A DNA stretch of 9,859 bases. It comes from Flavobacteriaceae bacterium. GTDB taxonomy: Bacteria; Bacteroidota; Bacteroidia; Flavobacteriales; Flavobacteriaceae. Position 1 is the stretch's first letter; each line of letters opens with the position of its first letter. The translations under genes and the position numbers were made by a program. The DNA lies in assembly GCA_019090365.1 (NCBI GenBank), contig JAHRWC010000042.1:1-9859 (forward strand), given 5' to 3'. Positions 1-6,576 of this stretch are shown here, piece after piece. The notes under the pieces are model-generated. The model made no database searches and was not told the DNA's origin. It worked only from the letters and a program-made list of their open reading frames with translations.

Positions 1-836
1 AAATTCTTTGCTAAAACAACTTGAATCGGTTCGAAGGTGTATTGATTAAAAGATTTTACTAGTACATAATCAATCTTTTTACCTACTGTCAAGGCTGTAT
101 TACTCGGTAAGGTCCAAGGTGTCGTAGTCCAAGCTAATAAATGAACATCACCGATTCCTTGAAGGAATTCTGGCAATGTTTCAGAAACCGCTTTAAACTG
201 TGCAACTACAGTAGTATCGGTTACATCTTGATACGTTCCTGGTTGATTTAACTCATGGGAACTTAAACCTGTTCCTGCTTTTGGAGAATACGGCTGTATG
301 GTATATCCTTTATACAAAAGACCTTTGTCGTAGACTTGCTTAAGAATCCACCAAACCGTTTCCATGTACTTAGATTGGTAAGTAACATATGGATTTTCCA
401 TATCTACCCAATATCCAATACGTCTCGTAAGATCGTTCCAGATATCTGTATAGCGCATCACTGCTTTTTTACAAGCTTCGTTATATTCTTCTACAGAAAT
501 TTTTACACCAATGTCTTCTTTGGTAATACCTAATTCTTTTTCAACACCTAATTCGATAGGCAATCCATGCGTATCCCAACCTGCTTTACGTTTAACCTGA
601 AAACCTTTCATGGTTTTATAGCGTGGAAAAATATCTTTAATCGCACGTGCTAAAACATGGTGTACACCTGGTAAACCATTTGCTGATGGTGGTCCTTCAA
701 AGAAAATAAAAGGAGGCTTTCCTTCTCTACTTGTAATGGATTTCTCAAAGATTGAATCTTCATCCCAAAATTTAAGAACCTCTTCCGCAAGATTAGGAAG
801 ATGTAAGCCTTTATATTCTTTAAAATTTTTACTCAT
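1..836 (-). CDS. ileS: Isoleucyl-tRNA synthetase, N-terminal 278 residues (3' end outside window)
   Basis: This cytoplasmic class I synthetase charges tRNA-Ile with isoleucine. Reading the minus strand from the ATG at 836 gives an unbroken frame to the window edge, beginning MSKNFKEYKGLHLP. Residues 48-70 hold the class I nucleotide-binding signature, GPPSANG followed by LPGVHH. The usual HIGH (HxGH) is therefore replaced by GVHH at residues 57-60. Next comes the AGWDTHGLPIE block typical of IleRS, and around residues 233-246 the WTTTPWTLPSN segment that opens the CP1 editing domain. The remaining editing domain, KMSKS loop and anticodon-binding region lie left of position 1. The sequence resembles the eukaryote-like IleRS type of Bacteroidota and Thermus rather than the E. 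coli type. The start is supported by the conserved N-terminal segment and a promoter-like element just upstream. Identity is very secure; subtype assignment is from memory of the family. Confidence 0.97.
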   Translation of the reverse strand, partial: MSKNFKEYKGLHLPNLAEEVLKFWDEDSIFEKSITSREGKPPFIFFEGPPSANGLPGVHHVLARAIKDIFPRYKTMKGFQVKRKAGWDTHGLPIELGVEKELGITKEDIGVKISVEEYNEACKKAVMRYTDIWNDLTRRIGYWVDMENPYVTYQSKYMETVWWILKQVYDKGLLYKGYTIQPYSPKAGTGLSSHELNQPGTYQDVTDTTVVAQFKAVSETLPEFLQGIGDVHLLAWTTTPWTLPSNTALTVGKKIDYVLVKSFNQYTFEPIQVVLAKN

Positions 837-861
837 AATTAGGTATCTTTCAATAAGACTG

Positions 862-891
862 CGAAATTAATAAATTGTTGACAGTAGACAA
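862..891 (-). promoter_or_regulatory. Probable ileS promoter (-33 TTG, -7 TAATTTCG)
   Basis: On the minus strand a TTG (891-889) is followed after 19 bases by TAATTTCG (869-862). This is one mismatch from the Bacteroidota -7 consensus TAnnTTTG and has the usual spacing. Transcription would start about 20 bases before the ileS ATG. No other candidate stands out in the 837-957 gap. Confidence 0.42.
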
Positions 892-955
892 TACTTAAAG
901 GCAACATTTACAACTATTTCGAAATCATCATTTTATTATTTAAAATTTTTATTTC

Positions 956-988
956 ATAAAAAAACCCTGTAGAATTAACTACAGGGTT
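956..988 (-). terminator. Rho-independent terminator of the TSP3 lipoprotein gene
   Basis: A perfect 10-bp inverted repeat (963-972 and 979-988) encloses a 6-base AATTAA loop. On the minus strand it runs directly into seven T residues (964-958). On the plus strand no T tract follows, so it acts for the minus strand. It lies 23 bases past the stop of the lipoprotein gene and separates it from ileS. Confidence 0.88.
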
Positions 989-1011
989 CATATAGTTAAT
1001 TTTTATTTGTT

Positions 1012-1617
1012 CTATCTAATTAAAATAATTTCTTGATTTAACACATATGGTACATCTTCAATAACACCAGATTCGGTTTTATTTAAAGTCAAGTTATTTT
1101 GATCAAATGAAACAACAGTAAAAACTTCTTTATCTCCACTAATATTATTTATCAATGAAATTTCTAGACCATCTTGATCTGCTAAATAATTACCTAATTG
1201 ATTTAAAATAACTATTTCTTCTGATGTACTAATTAATATATCATCTAAATACAATGTAGTTGTTGATAGGTATTCTCCAACAAGTGTATAAGTTCCAATT
1301 TCTGTAAATTTTAATTCAATTTGAAAAACACTTCCAGTTTCCTCTATTCTAGCAATCACTTCTTCTCCTTCAACGATACGAATCTCTGTGATTGTACTTT
1401 GTAAAAAACTTAAGTTGTGAGTTCCTTTTAAATTAATATTGGTTACATAATAGCATCCATCATCTAATAATGTTCCTGGTTCATTTGGGCATAAATCTTC
1501 AGAATCTATAATACCATCGCCATCAGTATCTACAATTGCATTTCCATCATCATCACTACTACAAGCCACAAATGATACAACCATAATTAAAATCAAAAAT
1601 TTATTTAATATTTTCAT
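1012..1617 (-). CDS. Putative surface lipoprotein with one thrombospondin type-3 repeat
   Basis: Function is not known. The 201-residue product starts with a lipoprotein signal peptide: a hydrophobic stretch at residues 7-18 and lipobox FVAC with lipid-bearing Cys19. The following SSDDDG resembles the acidic export signals that send Bacteroidota lipoproteins to the outer face of the outer membrane. Residues 30-49 (DTDGDGIIDSEDLCPNEPGT) are a textbook thrombospondin type-3 / OmpA-type calcium-binding repeat, with Cys43 and Cys55 probably forming a disulfide. From about residue 56 to 201 the chain alternates short beta-strand-like segments and could be a lipocalin-like or immunoglobulin-like beta domain; I do not recognise the family. 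It is transcribed alone, between a -7 element upstream and a strong terminator downstream, and is divergent from the barrel-protein gene. The gene call is secure; localisation is inferred. Confidence 0.88.
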   Translation of the reverse strand: MKILNKFLILIMVVSFVACSSDDDGNAIVDTDGDGIIDSEDLCPNEPGTLLDDGCYYVTNINLKGTHNLSFLQSTITEIRIVEGEEVIARIEETGSVFQIELKFTEIGTYTLVGEYLSTTTLYLDDILISTSEEIVILNQLGNYLADQDGLEISLINNISGDKEVFTVVSFDQNNLTLNKTESGVIEDVPYVLNQEIILIR

Positions 1618-1639
1618 GTAACGTATTTTTAGATTGAAA

Positions 1640-1647
1640 CAAATATA
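1640..1647 (-). promoter_or_regulatory. -7 promoter element (TATATTTG) for the lipoprotein gene
   Basis: The minus strand reads TATATTTG at 1647-1640, an exact match to the Bacteroidota -7 consensus TAnnTTTG, 22 bases before the ATG at 1617. No TTG or TTTG is found at the expected -33 position (about 1667-1670), so only the -7 half is convincing. The 5' leader would be roughly 15-20 bases. Confidence 0.5.
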
Positions 1648-1664
1648 CCTTGTTTTTTAAATAA

Positions 1665-1694
1665 TTGCTATGTTTTATTCTTTTTATACCTTTA
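1665..1694 (+). promoter_or_regulatory. Possible promoter of the barrel-protein operon (TTG, 19 bp, TACCTTTA)
   Basis: TTG at 1665-1667 is separated by 19 bases from TACCTTTA at 1687-1694, which differs from TAnnTTTG only in the last base. The element ends 4 bases before the ATG at 1699, so the transcript would have almost no leader. It interleaves with the divergent lipoprotein promoter. Confidence 0.35.
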
Positions 1695-1698
1695 TAAA

Positions 1699-2619
1699 AT
1701 GAACAAATTTCATTTAACCAGATACCTCCTTTTATTCTTTTTGTTTCCTATCTCTGTTTTTAGTCAGGATTATGTGGATATCATAAAAGTGGGTTACGGA
1801 ACTACATTTAATTCCACTTTTGAAAATTCACCTCATAGTACAGATGTTAAAAATTTTGATTTCGGACTTACATATCCTATTGTTTTAAATGAAAAAAGTG
1901 CTTTAATTACAGGAGTAGATTTTAGTATAACAAACTTACAGTTAGCACCTGTTTCAGATTATACAGATCTTTATAGTACAACGTTTAAAATAGGGCTAAC
2001 AACTTCTTTTAATGAAAAATGGAAAGGAACTGTTGTGTTATTGCCTAAAATTGCATCCGATTATCATTCCATTTCTAGTGATGACTTTTATTTTGGAGGA
2101 TTTGCTTCTTTGAAATATAAAAAAAATGAACACCTAAGCTATCGAATTGGTTTCTATTCCTCATCTGAAGCATTTGGAACTTTTGCAACCCCAATTTTCG
2201 GATTGTATTATAGAAGTCCGAATCAACGATTAGAGATTGATGCTTCATTACCTATTGTAGCAGATATTAATTATAATTTAGGAAAAGCAACAATTGGTTT
2301 TGATTACTTCGGAATTGGGCGTAGTTATAAAATACATCAAGACAACACAGCGCCTGTTTATGTAGAACAAAGCCCTTTAGAATTTTCTAGTTATATTCAG
2401 TTTAACACTTTTAATAAAAATGTGTTAGTTAGGGCAAAATTGGGTTATACAACCAATGAACATGAAGTGTATGCAGAAAATGACCAATTAGATTTTAGAC
2501 TTTCTGCTTTTAGTTTTGGAGATGATCGAACACAATTAAACCCAACACTAAACGGTAGTTTGTTTTTAAAGTTTGAAGCAATTTATCGTTTTCATATAAA
2601 GGAAAAAGAAGCTAAATAA
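1699..2619 (+). CDS. Outer-membrane beta-barrel-like protein, probably DUF6268 family
   Basis: The specific function is unknown. The 306-residue product has a clear signal peptide: Arg8, then a hydrophobic run from residues 9 to 21, with likely cleavage around Ser22/Gln23 in the VFSQD motif common in flavobacteria. The mature part is a series of short amphipathic strands rich in Tyr, Phe and Gly (FDFGLTYPI, FYFGGFASLKY, YRIGFYSSSE, ATIGFDYFGIG). It has no long hydrophobic helix, as expected of an outer-membrane barrel. The layout resembles the DUF6268 proteins of Bacteroidota; that assignment is from pattern memory and unverified. It ends in a charged tail (KEKEAK) rather than the aromatic residue typical of proteobacterial porins. 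It leads a three-gene plus-strand run, 14 bases ahead of the zinc-ribbon gene. The ATG at 1699 is the only start giving a full signal peptide. Confidence 0.8.
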   Translation: MNKFHLTRYLLLFFLFPISVFSQDYVDIIKVGYGTTFNSTFENSPHSTDVKNFDFGLTYPIVLNEKSALITGVDFSITNLQLAPVSDYTDLYSTTFKIGLTTSFNEKWKGTVVLLPKIASDYHSISSDDFYFGGFASLKYKKNEHLSYRIGFYSSSEAFGTFATPIFGLYYRSPNQRLEIDASLPIVADINYNLGKATIGFDYFGIGRSYKIHQDNTAPVYVEQSPLEFSSYIQFNTFNKNVLVRAKLGYTTNEHEVYAENDQLDFRLSAFSFGDDRTQLNPTLNGSLFLKFEAIYRFHIKEKEAK

Positions 2620-2633
2620 TTAATTTAGAAAAC

Positions 2634-2987
2634 ATGAAAGAAAAAAACTGTCCTGAATGTGGCACTAAAATTATTGGTAGAGCCGATAAAAAATATTGCA
2701 GTGATTCGTGTAGAAATGCGCGTAATAATGCAATTAATAAGGATAGTAAAAATTTAGTGCGAACGGTTAATAATCGATTGCGAAAAAACTATCGAATTTT
2801 AGAAACTCTAAACACCAAAGACAAGACTAAAACTACCAAAGAAAGATTATTACGAATGGGATTTAGCTTCGAATATTTTACGAGTATTTATACCACAAAA
2901 GCTGGATCAGTTTACTATTATTTATACGACCAAGGATACTTACCTTTAGAAAACAATTTTTATTTATTAGTGAAGAGAGAATTATAG
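2634..2987 (+). CDS. Small zinc-ribbon protein, conserved, function unknown
   Basis: A 117-residue basic protein. Residues 6-26 form a four-cysteine metal site, Cys6-x2-Cys9 and Cys22-x3-Cys26, in the context CPECG ... KKYCSDSCR. This matches the treble-clef/zinc-ribbon type annotated as DUF2116-like. A Lys/Arg/Asn-rich helical linker follows (about 27-80), then a compact C-terminal segment with FSFEYFTSIYTTKAG and YLYDQGYLPLE. That tail is familiar from small Bacteroidota hypotheticals, but no function is known to me. The basic linker would suit nucleic-acid binding, which is inference only. It sits 14 bases after the barrel-protein gene and 34 bases before selO, with no terminator or recognisable -7 element in either gap, so co-transcription with both is likely. 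Confidence 0.85.
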   Translation: MKEKNCPECGTKIIGRADKKYCSDSCRNARNNAINKDSKNLVRTVNNRLRKNYRILETLNTKDKTKTTKERLLRMGFSFEYFTSIYTTKAGSVYYYLYDQGYLPLENNFYLLVKREL

Positions 2988-3021
2988 ATTATTCTAGTTC
3001 TTTGTAATTCAATAATTCTAT

Positions 3022-4584
3022 ATGAAACTAAACATTAAAGATACTTTTAATACTGAATTACCAGCTGACCCTGTTCTTGAAAATTATAGAAGACAGGTTA
3101 AAAAGGCATGCTTCTCATTTGTTACTCCAAGAAAACCTTCTAAACCTTCACTTATACATGTTTCTCCTGAAATGATTGAAGCAATTGGACTTTCAGAAGA
3201 AGACTCAAAATCTGAAGAATTTTTATCAATTTTTTCTGGGAAAGAAGTCTTAGATAACACAAAACCTTATGCAATGTGTTATGCCGGTCATCAATTTGGG
3301 AATTGGGCAGGTCAATTAGGCGATGGTCGTGCTATTAATCTAGCTGAAATTGAACATGATTCAAAAAAATGGACTTTACAATTAAAAGGGGCTGGCGAAA
3401 CACCTTATTCAAGATCTGCAGATGGATTAGCTGTTCTACGTTCTTCCATAAGAGAATATTTATGTAGTGAAGCTATGTTTCATTTGGGCGTTCCCACCAC
3501 AAGAGCATTATCTATTGTTCTCACTGGAGATGAGGTATTGCGAGATGTATTATATAATGGAAATCCAGCCTATGAAAAAGGAGCAATAGTTTGTAGAACT
3601 TCACCCTCATTTTTACGCTTTGGAAGTTTCGAAATATTTGCTGCAAGTCAAGATCTAGGGACCCAAAAACAACTTATTGATTTTACAATTAAACATCATT
3701 TTCAACACCTAGAAACACCTTCAAAAGAAGTATATCTGCAATTTTTTAAAGAGGTGACAACAAAAAGTTTAGAGATGGTAATTCATTGGCAACGCATTGG
3801 ATTTGTACATGGTGTTATGAATACAGACAATATGTCAATTCTTGGCTTAACTATCGATTATGGCCCTTATGGATGGCTTGAAGGATATGACCATGGATGG
3901 ACACCAAATACAACCGACAATACTCATAAACGCTATAGATTTGAAGCTCAACCAGAAATTGTACAATGGAATTTATACCAGTTAGCAAATGCAATTTTTC
4001 CTTTAATTGAAGATGCCAAATCCTTAGAATCTATTTTAATTCATTATAGAATGGATTTCAAAACTGCTTATTTGGAAATGATGAAATCTAAATTAGGTTT
4101 GTTTTCTGAAGATGAAAATGATAGTAAATTAATTGAAGAATTAGAGCAAATACTTCAGTTAACTGAAACAGATATGACCATCTTTTTCAGAAATTTATCT
4201 AATTATTTAAAAGAAGAAAAAGTAGTTGGATTGTCTATTGTTTCCGAAGCATTTTATCAGCCTACAGAAATTACAACATTAATAGAAGAACGTTGGAAAA
4301 AATGGTTTCTACAATACCGTGTTAGACTTCAGAAAGAAGCATTGAGTGATCATGAACGAGCAACTAAAATGAATCGTGTTAATCCAAAATATGTTTTAAG
4401 AAATTATATGGCACAATTGGCAATTGATGCTGCTGACAAAGGAGATTATTCAGTTATAGGTGAATTATTTGATGTGTTGAAAAAACCTTACGAAGAACAA
4501 CCAGAATATCAAAAATGGTTTGCAAAAAGACCTGAATGGGCTCGTCATAAAGTAGGTTGTTCTATGCTATCTTGTAGCTCGTAA
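3022..4584 (+). CDS. selO: Protein adenylyltransferase SelO (YdiU/UPF0061 family)
   Basis: SelO has a protein-kinase-like fold but transfers AMP from ATP to hydroxyl side chains of target proteins. In studied species it is linked to redox homeostasis and oxidative stress. The 520-residue product is near the usual bacterial length. Visible landmarks are the GHQFGNWAGQLGDGRA block (89-104), QLKGAG with the ATP-binding Lys122, CRTSPSFLRFGSFE with Arg192, HGVMNTDNMS (263-272) with the catalytic Asp269 and metal-binding Asn270, and DYGPYG with the metal-binding Asp279 (DFG equivalent). The Asn-to-Asp spacing of 9 matches the characterised Pseudomonas enzyme as I recall it. The protein ends in SCSS, so Cys518 takes the place of the selenocysteine found in animal SelO; Cys is usual in bacteria. 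It is last in the plus-strand run, and its stop is 7 bases from the stop of the convergent small gene. Confidence 0.97.
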   Translation: MKLNIKDTFNTELPADPVLENYRRQVKKACFSFVTPRKPSKPSLIHVSPEMIEAIGLSEEDSKSEEFLSIFSGKEVLDNTKPYAMCYAGHQFGNWAGQLGDGRAINLAEIEHDSKKWTLQLKGAGETPYSRSADGLAVLRSSIREYLCSEAMFHLGVPTTRALSIVLTGDEVLRDVLYNGNPAYEKGAIVCRTSPSFLRFGSFEIFAASQDLGTQKQLIDFTIKHHFQHLETPSKEVYLQFFKEVTTKSLEMVIHWQRIGFVHGVMNTDNMSILGLTIDYGPYGWLEGYDHGWTPNTTDNTHKRYRFEAQPEIVQWNLYQLANAIFPLIEDAKSLESILIHYRMDFKTAYLEMMKSKLGLFSEDENDSKLIEELEQILQLTETDMTIFFRNLSNYLKEEKVVGLSIVSEAFYQPTEITTLIEERWKKWFLQYRVRLQKEALSDHERATKMNRVNPKYVLRNYMAQLAIDAADKGDYSVIGELFDVLKKPYEEQPEYQKWFAKRPEWARHKVGCSMLSCSS

Positions 4585-4591
4585 ATGATTG

Positions 4592-4735
4592 TTATTGATT
4601 TTCATTTTCTTCTTCCAAATCATCTTTAATTTCCTCTCCTTTTTTTGGAGACATTTTATAAATTAAATAGACAAAACCTACTACAAAATGAAGTATAATC
4701 ACTGCAATAACTACATAAAACCAAAAGTCTGACAT
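4592..4735 (-). CDS. 47-residue single-pass membrane protein, function unknown
   Basis: The minus-strand frame from the ATG at 4735 encodes 47 residues ending in a TAA at 4594-4592. It starts MSDFWFYVVIAVI, giving one hydrophobic helix at about residues 4-26. A short basic patch follows (YKMSPKKG), then a strongly acidic tail (EEIKDDLEEENENQ). By the positive-inside rule the tail should face the cytoplasm. The clean helix, basic patch and acid-tail arrangement and a TAnnTTTG element upstream make it a real gene rather than chance. It is convergent with selO, 7 bases stop to stop, with no terminator between them. I do not recognise a named family; a small regulatory or complex-stabilising subunit is possible but unsupported. 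Confidence 0.75.
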   Translation of the reverse strand: MSDFWFYVVIAVIILHFVVGFVYLIYKMSPKKGEEIKDDLEEENENQ

Positions 4736-4751
4736 AATTGTAATTTTAAAT

Positions 4752-4759
4752 CAAAATTA
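4752..4759 (-). promoter_or_regulatory. -7 promoter element (TAATTTTG) for the 47-residue gene
   Basis: The minus strand reads TAATTTTG at 4759-4752, matching TAnnTTTG, 16 bases before the ATG at 4735. The -33 region has only T-rich sequence without a TTG at good spacing. It supports expression of the small gene on its own short transcript. Confidence 0.38.
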
Positions 4760-4882
4760 CGCTATTATGCTTGATAACAGAAAATCCAACCTAATTAAAT
4801 TAAGTTGAATTTTTAATACTTGGTTTTATACCATTATCTAGAATTGAAAGTTTATTTTCCTCAGAAAACATTACGAATTATG

Positions 4883-4890
4883 TATATTTA
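4883..4890 (+). promoter_or_regulatory. Weak -7 candidate (TATATTTA) for the di-heme peroxidase gene
   Basis: TATATTTA at 4883-4890 is one base off TAnnTTTG and would give a leader of about 25-30 bases before the ATG at 4923. No TTG is seen at the expected -33 distance. The rest of the 4736-4922 gap is AT-rich with nothing else convincing. Confidence 0.22.
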
Positions 4891-4922
4891 AACATTGAAA
4901 GTTCAATCCTTCTAGGAAACTT

Positions 4923-6317
4923 ATGAAAAATAGATTAGCAATATCCTTACTTATATTATCTATTGGATGGATAATGATAAATGCCACAATTGATTTGGAT
5001 AACCTCTTCAATTATGCAAACCAGAACATTCCAGAATATATTTTTAGAGACAATACTGAAGACAATGAAATAGAAGATAAAACAGCTACGCTAGGGCGAG
5101 TTCTTTTCTATGATAAAAATCTTTCTAGTAATGGAACAATAGCGTGTGCTAGTTGTCATTTTCAATCGAACGCTTTTAGTGACCCTAATGTTCAAAGCAT
5201 TGGAGTAAATGGAATTACGGGTCGACATTCTATGCGACTCGTAAATCCTAGGTTTTCACGTGAAAAACATTTTTTTTGGGACGAACGAGCAGAAACACTA
5301 GAAGCTCAAACGACAATGCCTATACAAAATCATATTGAAATGGGTTATAGTGGAACCAATGGCGATCTAAACATAAACGATCTTATAAATCATTTAGAAA
5401 GCATTGATTATTACAACACACTTTTTGAATTTGCATATGGAGATACAGAGATTACTGAAAATCGTTTACAATTAGCCCTTGCTCAATTTATTAGAAGCAT
5501 ACAATCTTTTGATTCCCGATTTGATGAAGGTTTAATACAAGTAGATAACATCAGTGAAGCTTTTCCAAATTTTACAGCGCAAGAAAATAGAGGCAAAGAA
5601 TTATTCATAAACACTCCCTTTAATGGAACTGGTGCTGGTTGTGTAGATTGTCATCTTCCACCAGATTTCTCTATCACCCTTCACTCTCAAAACAATGGTG
5701 TCATTGATGTAGCCGGAATGCCTGGAGAAATAGACTTAACAAATACTCGTGCACCTTCTCTAAGAGATCTTGTAAACCCTTCTGGCATTTTAAATAGCCC
5801 TCTTATGCACAATGGAAGTTTTACTAGCCTCATAGAAGTAATTAACCATTATAATCATATTCCTAATAACCCAGATAATACTCAATTAGATCCAAGATTA
5901 ACTGATGCCAATGGTGATCCTCAACAACTAAACCTGACCGAGGATCAAAAACAAGAGCTTATTGCTTTTTTAAAAACACTTACAGGTTCAGACATGTATA
6001 CTAATGAAAAATGGTCTGATCCTTTCGATGCAGACGGTTCAATTGAAATAATTGGAGGGAATTTAGGAATTTCTGAAGCGAGTTTAAATCCTTTCATTTC
6101 AATTTCTCCAAATCCTGTTATTAATAATGCTTTTGTTGAAACCAACCTTGGGCATTTCAAAATATCGATTTATACCAGTACTGGTAAACTATTATTACTA
6201 AAGGAGGCCACTTCCCAAACAATGTTGGATTTTAGTGCATTAGCTTCTGGTTTATATTTTGTAAAAATTAATACAGAGAATGGCTTTCAAATAGCAAAGC
6301 GTATTGTGAAGAAGTAA
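4923..6317 (+). CDS. Di-heme cytochrome c peroxidase / MauG-family protein with T9SS sorting domain
   Basis: The family holds two covalent c hemes. It either reduces hydrogen peroxide with electrons from a cytochrome or, like MauG, oxidises a protein or small molecule. The 464-residue chain has an N-terminal signal segment (about 1-22). The first heme site is CASCH (75-79), followed by the peroxidatic-pocket block FFWDERAETLEAQ (117-129). Gln129, Pro133 and Glu139 keep the Q-x3-P-x5-E spacing of MauG/CCP active sites. The second heme site is CVDCH (240-244), and LMHNGSF (294-300) supplies Met295 as the probable axial ligand of the electron-accepting heme. A Met there favours peroxidase over MauG, which has Tyr. 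Residues from about 390 to 464 (ISPNP ... LASGLYFVKI ... RIVKK) are a type A T9SS C-terminal sorting domain, so the enzyme should cross the outer membrane. It is monocistronic, ending at the two-way terminator. Its substrate is unknown. Confidence 0.95.
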   Translation: MKNRLAISLLILSIGWIMINATIDLDNLFNYANQNIPEYIFRDNTEDNEIEDKTATLGRVLFYDKNLSSNGTIACASCHFQSNAFSDPNVQSIGVNGITGRHSMRLVNPRFSREKHFFWDERAETLEAQTTMPIQNHIEMGYSGTNGDLNINDLINHLESIDYYNTLFEFAYGDTEITENRLQLALAQFIRSIQSFDSRFDEGLIQVDNISEAFPNFTAQENRGKELFINTPFNGTGAGCVDCHLPPDFSITLHSQNNGVIDVAGMPGEIDLTNTRAPSLRDLVNPSGILNSPLMHNGSFTSLIEVINHYNHIPNNPDNTQLDPRLTDANGDPQQLNLTEDQKQELIAFLKTLTGSDMYTNEKWSDPFDADGSIEIIGGNLGISEASLNPFISISPNPVINNAFVETNLGHFKISIYTSTGKLLLLKEATSQTMLDFSALASGLYFVKINTENGFQIAKRIVKK

Positions 6318-6371
6318 AAAGAAGCGAAATTTCTATAAAACACTAATAAGCACTTGCTAGAAAAAATTCAT

Positions 6372-6403
6372 AAAAAAACCCACTCAAATTGAGTGGGTTT
6401 TTT
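6372..6403. terminator. Bidirectional rho-independent terminator
   Basis: A perfect inverted repeat CCCACTCAA / TTGAGTGGG (6379-6387 and 6389-6397) is flanked by seven A (6372-6378) and six T (6398-6403). It therefore works in both directions: for the peroxidase gene on the plus strand (55 bases past its stop) and for tRNA-Asn on the minus strand (8 bases past its 3' end). Confidence 0.92.
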
Positions 6404-6410
6404 CTTGCTG

Positions 6411-6484
6411 CTCCTCTTCTTGGACTCGAACCAAGGACACCCTGATTAACAGTCAGGTGCTCTAACCAGCTGAGCTAAAGAGGA
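6411..6484 (-). tRNA. tRNA-Asn (anticodon GTT)
   Basis: Read on the minus strand, this 74-base segment folds as a complete cloverleaf. The acceptor stem is TCCTCTT pairing with AAGAGGA, with discriminator G. The D-arm is GCTC/GAGC, and the anticodon stem CCTGA/TCAGG has loop CTGTTAA (anticodon GTT at 6450-6448). A 5-base variable region is followed by T-arm CTTGG/CCAAG with loop TTCGAGT. The 3' CCA is not encoded and must be added. It has its own promoter upstream and a terminator immediately downstream. There is no terminator between it and rseP, so rseP read-through may also feed it. Confidence 0.97.
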
Positions 6485-6500
6485 ATTTCATATAGAAAAT

Positions 6501-6519
6501 TAAAAGAATAATTCTTTTA
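6501..6519 (-). repeat. Inverted repeat in the tRNA-Asn leader
   Basis: TAAAAGAAT and ATTCTTTTA (9 bp each) flank a single base, about 17 bases upstream of the mature tRNA 5' end and at or just after the predicted transcription start. It would form a weak AT-rich hairpin at the start of the precursor. It could be a processing or stability element, an operator, or chance in AT-rich DNA. Confidence 0.5.
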
Positions 6520-6526
6520 GCGGATG

Positions 6527-6557
6527 CAAATATACTTTATTTTTTATCTGTAGCAAA
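6527..6557 (-). promoter_or_regulatory. tRNA-Asn promoter (TTTG, 19 bp, TATATTTG)
   Basis: On the minus strand TTTG (6557-6554) is followed after exactly 19 bases by TATATTTG (6534-6527). Both boxes match the primary Bacteroidota sigma consensus (-33 TTTG, -7 TAnnTTTG) perfectly. Transcription should start near 6520, leaving a leader of about 35 bases before the tRNA. The -33 box lies 20 bases past the rseP stop. Confidence 0.8.
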
Positions 6558-6576
6558 TCTTTATTTAACTTTTTTG

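Noticed and set aside
336..533. Plus-strand open frame inside ileS
   Set aside because: It lies wholly antisense to a clear IleRS coding region and its translation has no recognisable domain.
4843..4903. Ten-base direct repeat ATTGAAAGTT (4843-4852 and 4894-4903), and a 6-bp inverted repeat at 4894-4907, upstream of the peroxidase
   Set aside because: Too short and AT-rich to separate from chance; the copies straddle the weak -7 candidate, but I cannot support an operator.
5945..6160. Minus-strand open frame of 71 codons within the peroxidase gene
   Set aside because: It is antisense to the heme-protein C-terminus and T9SS domain, with no signal of its own.
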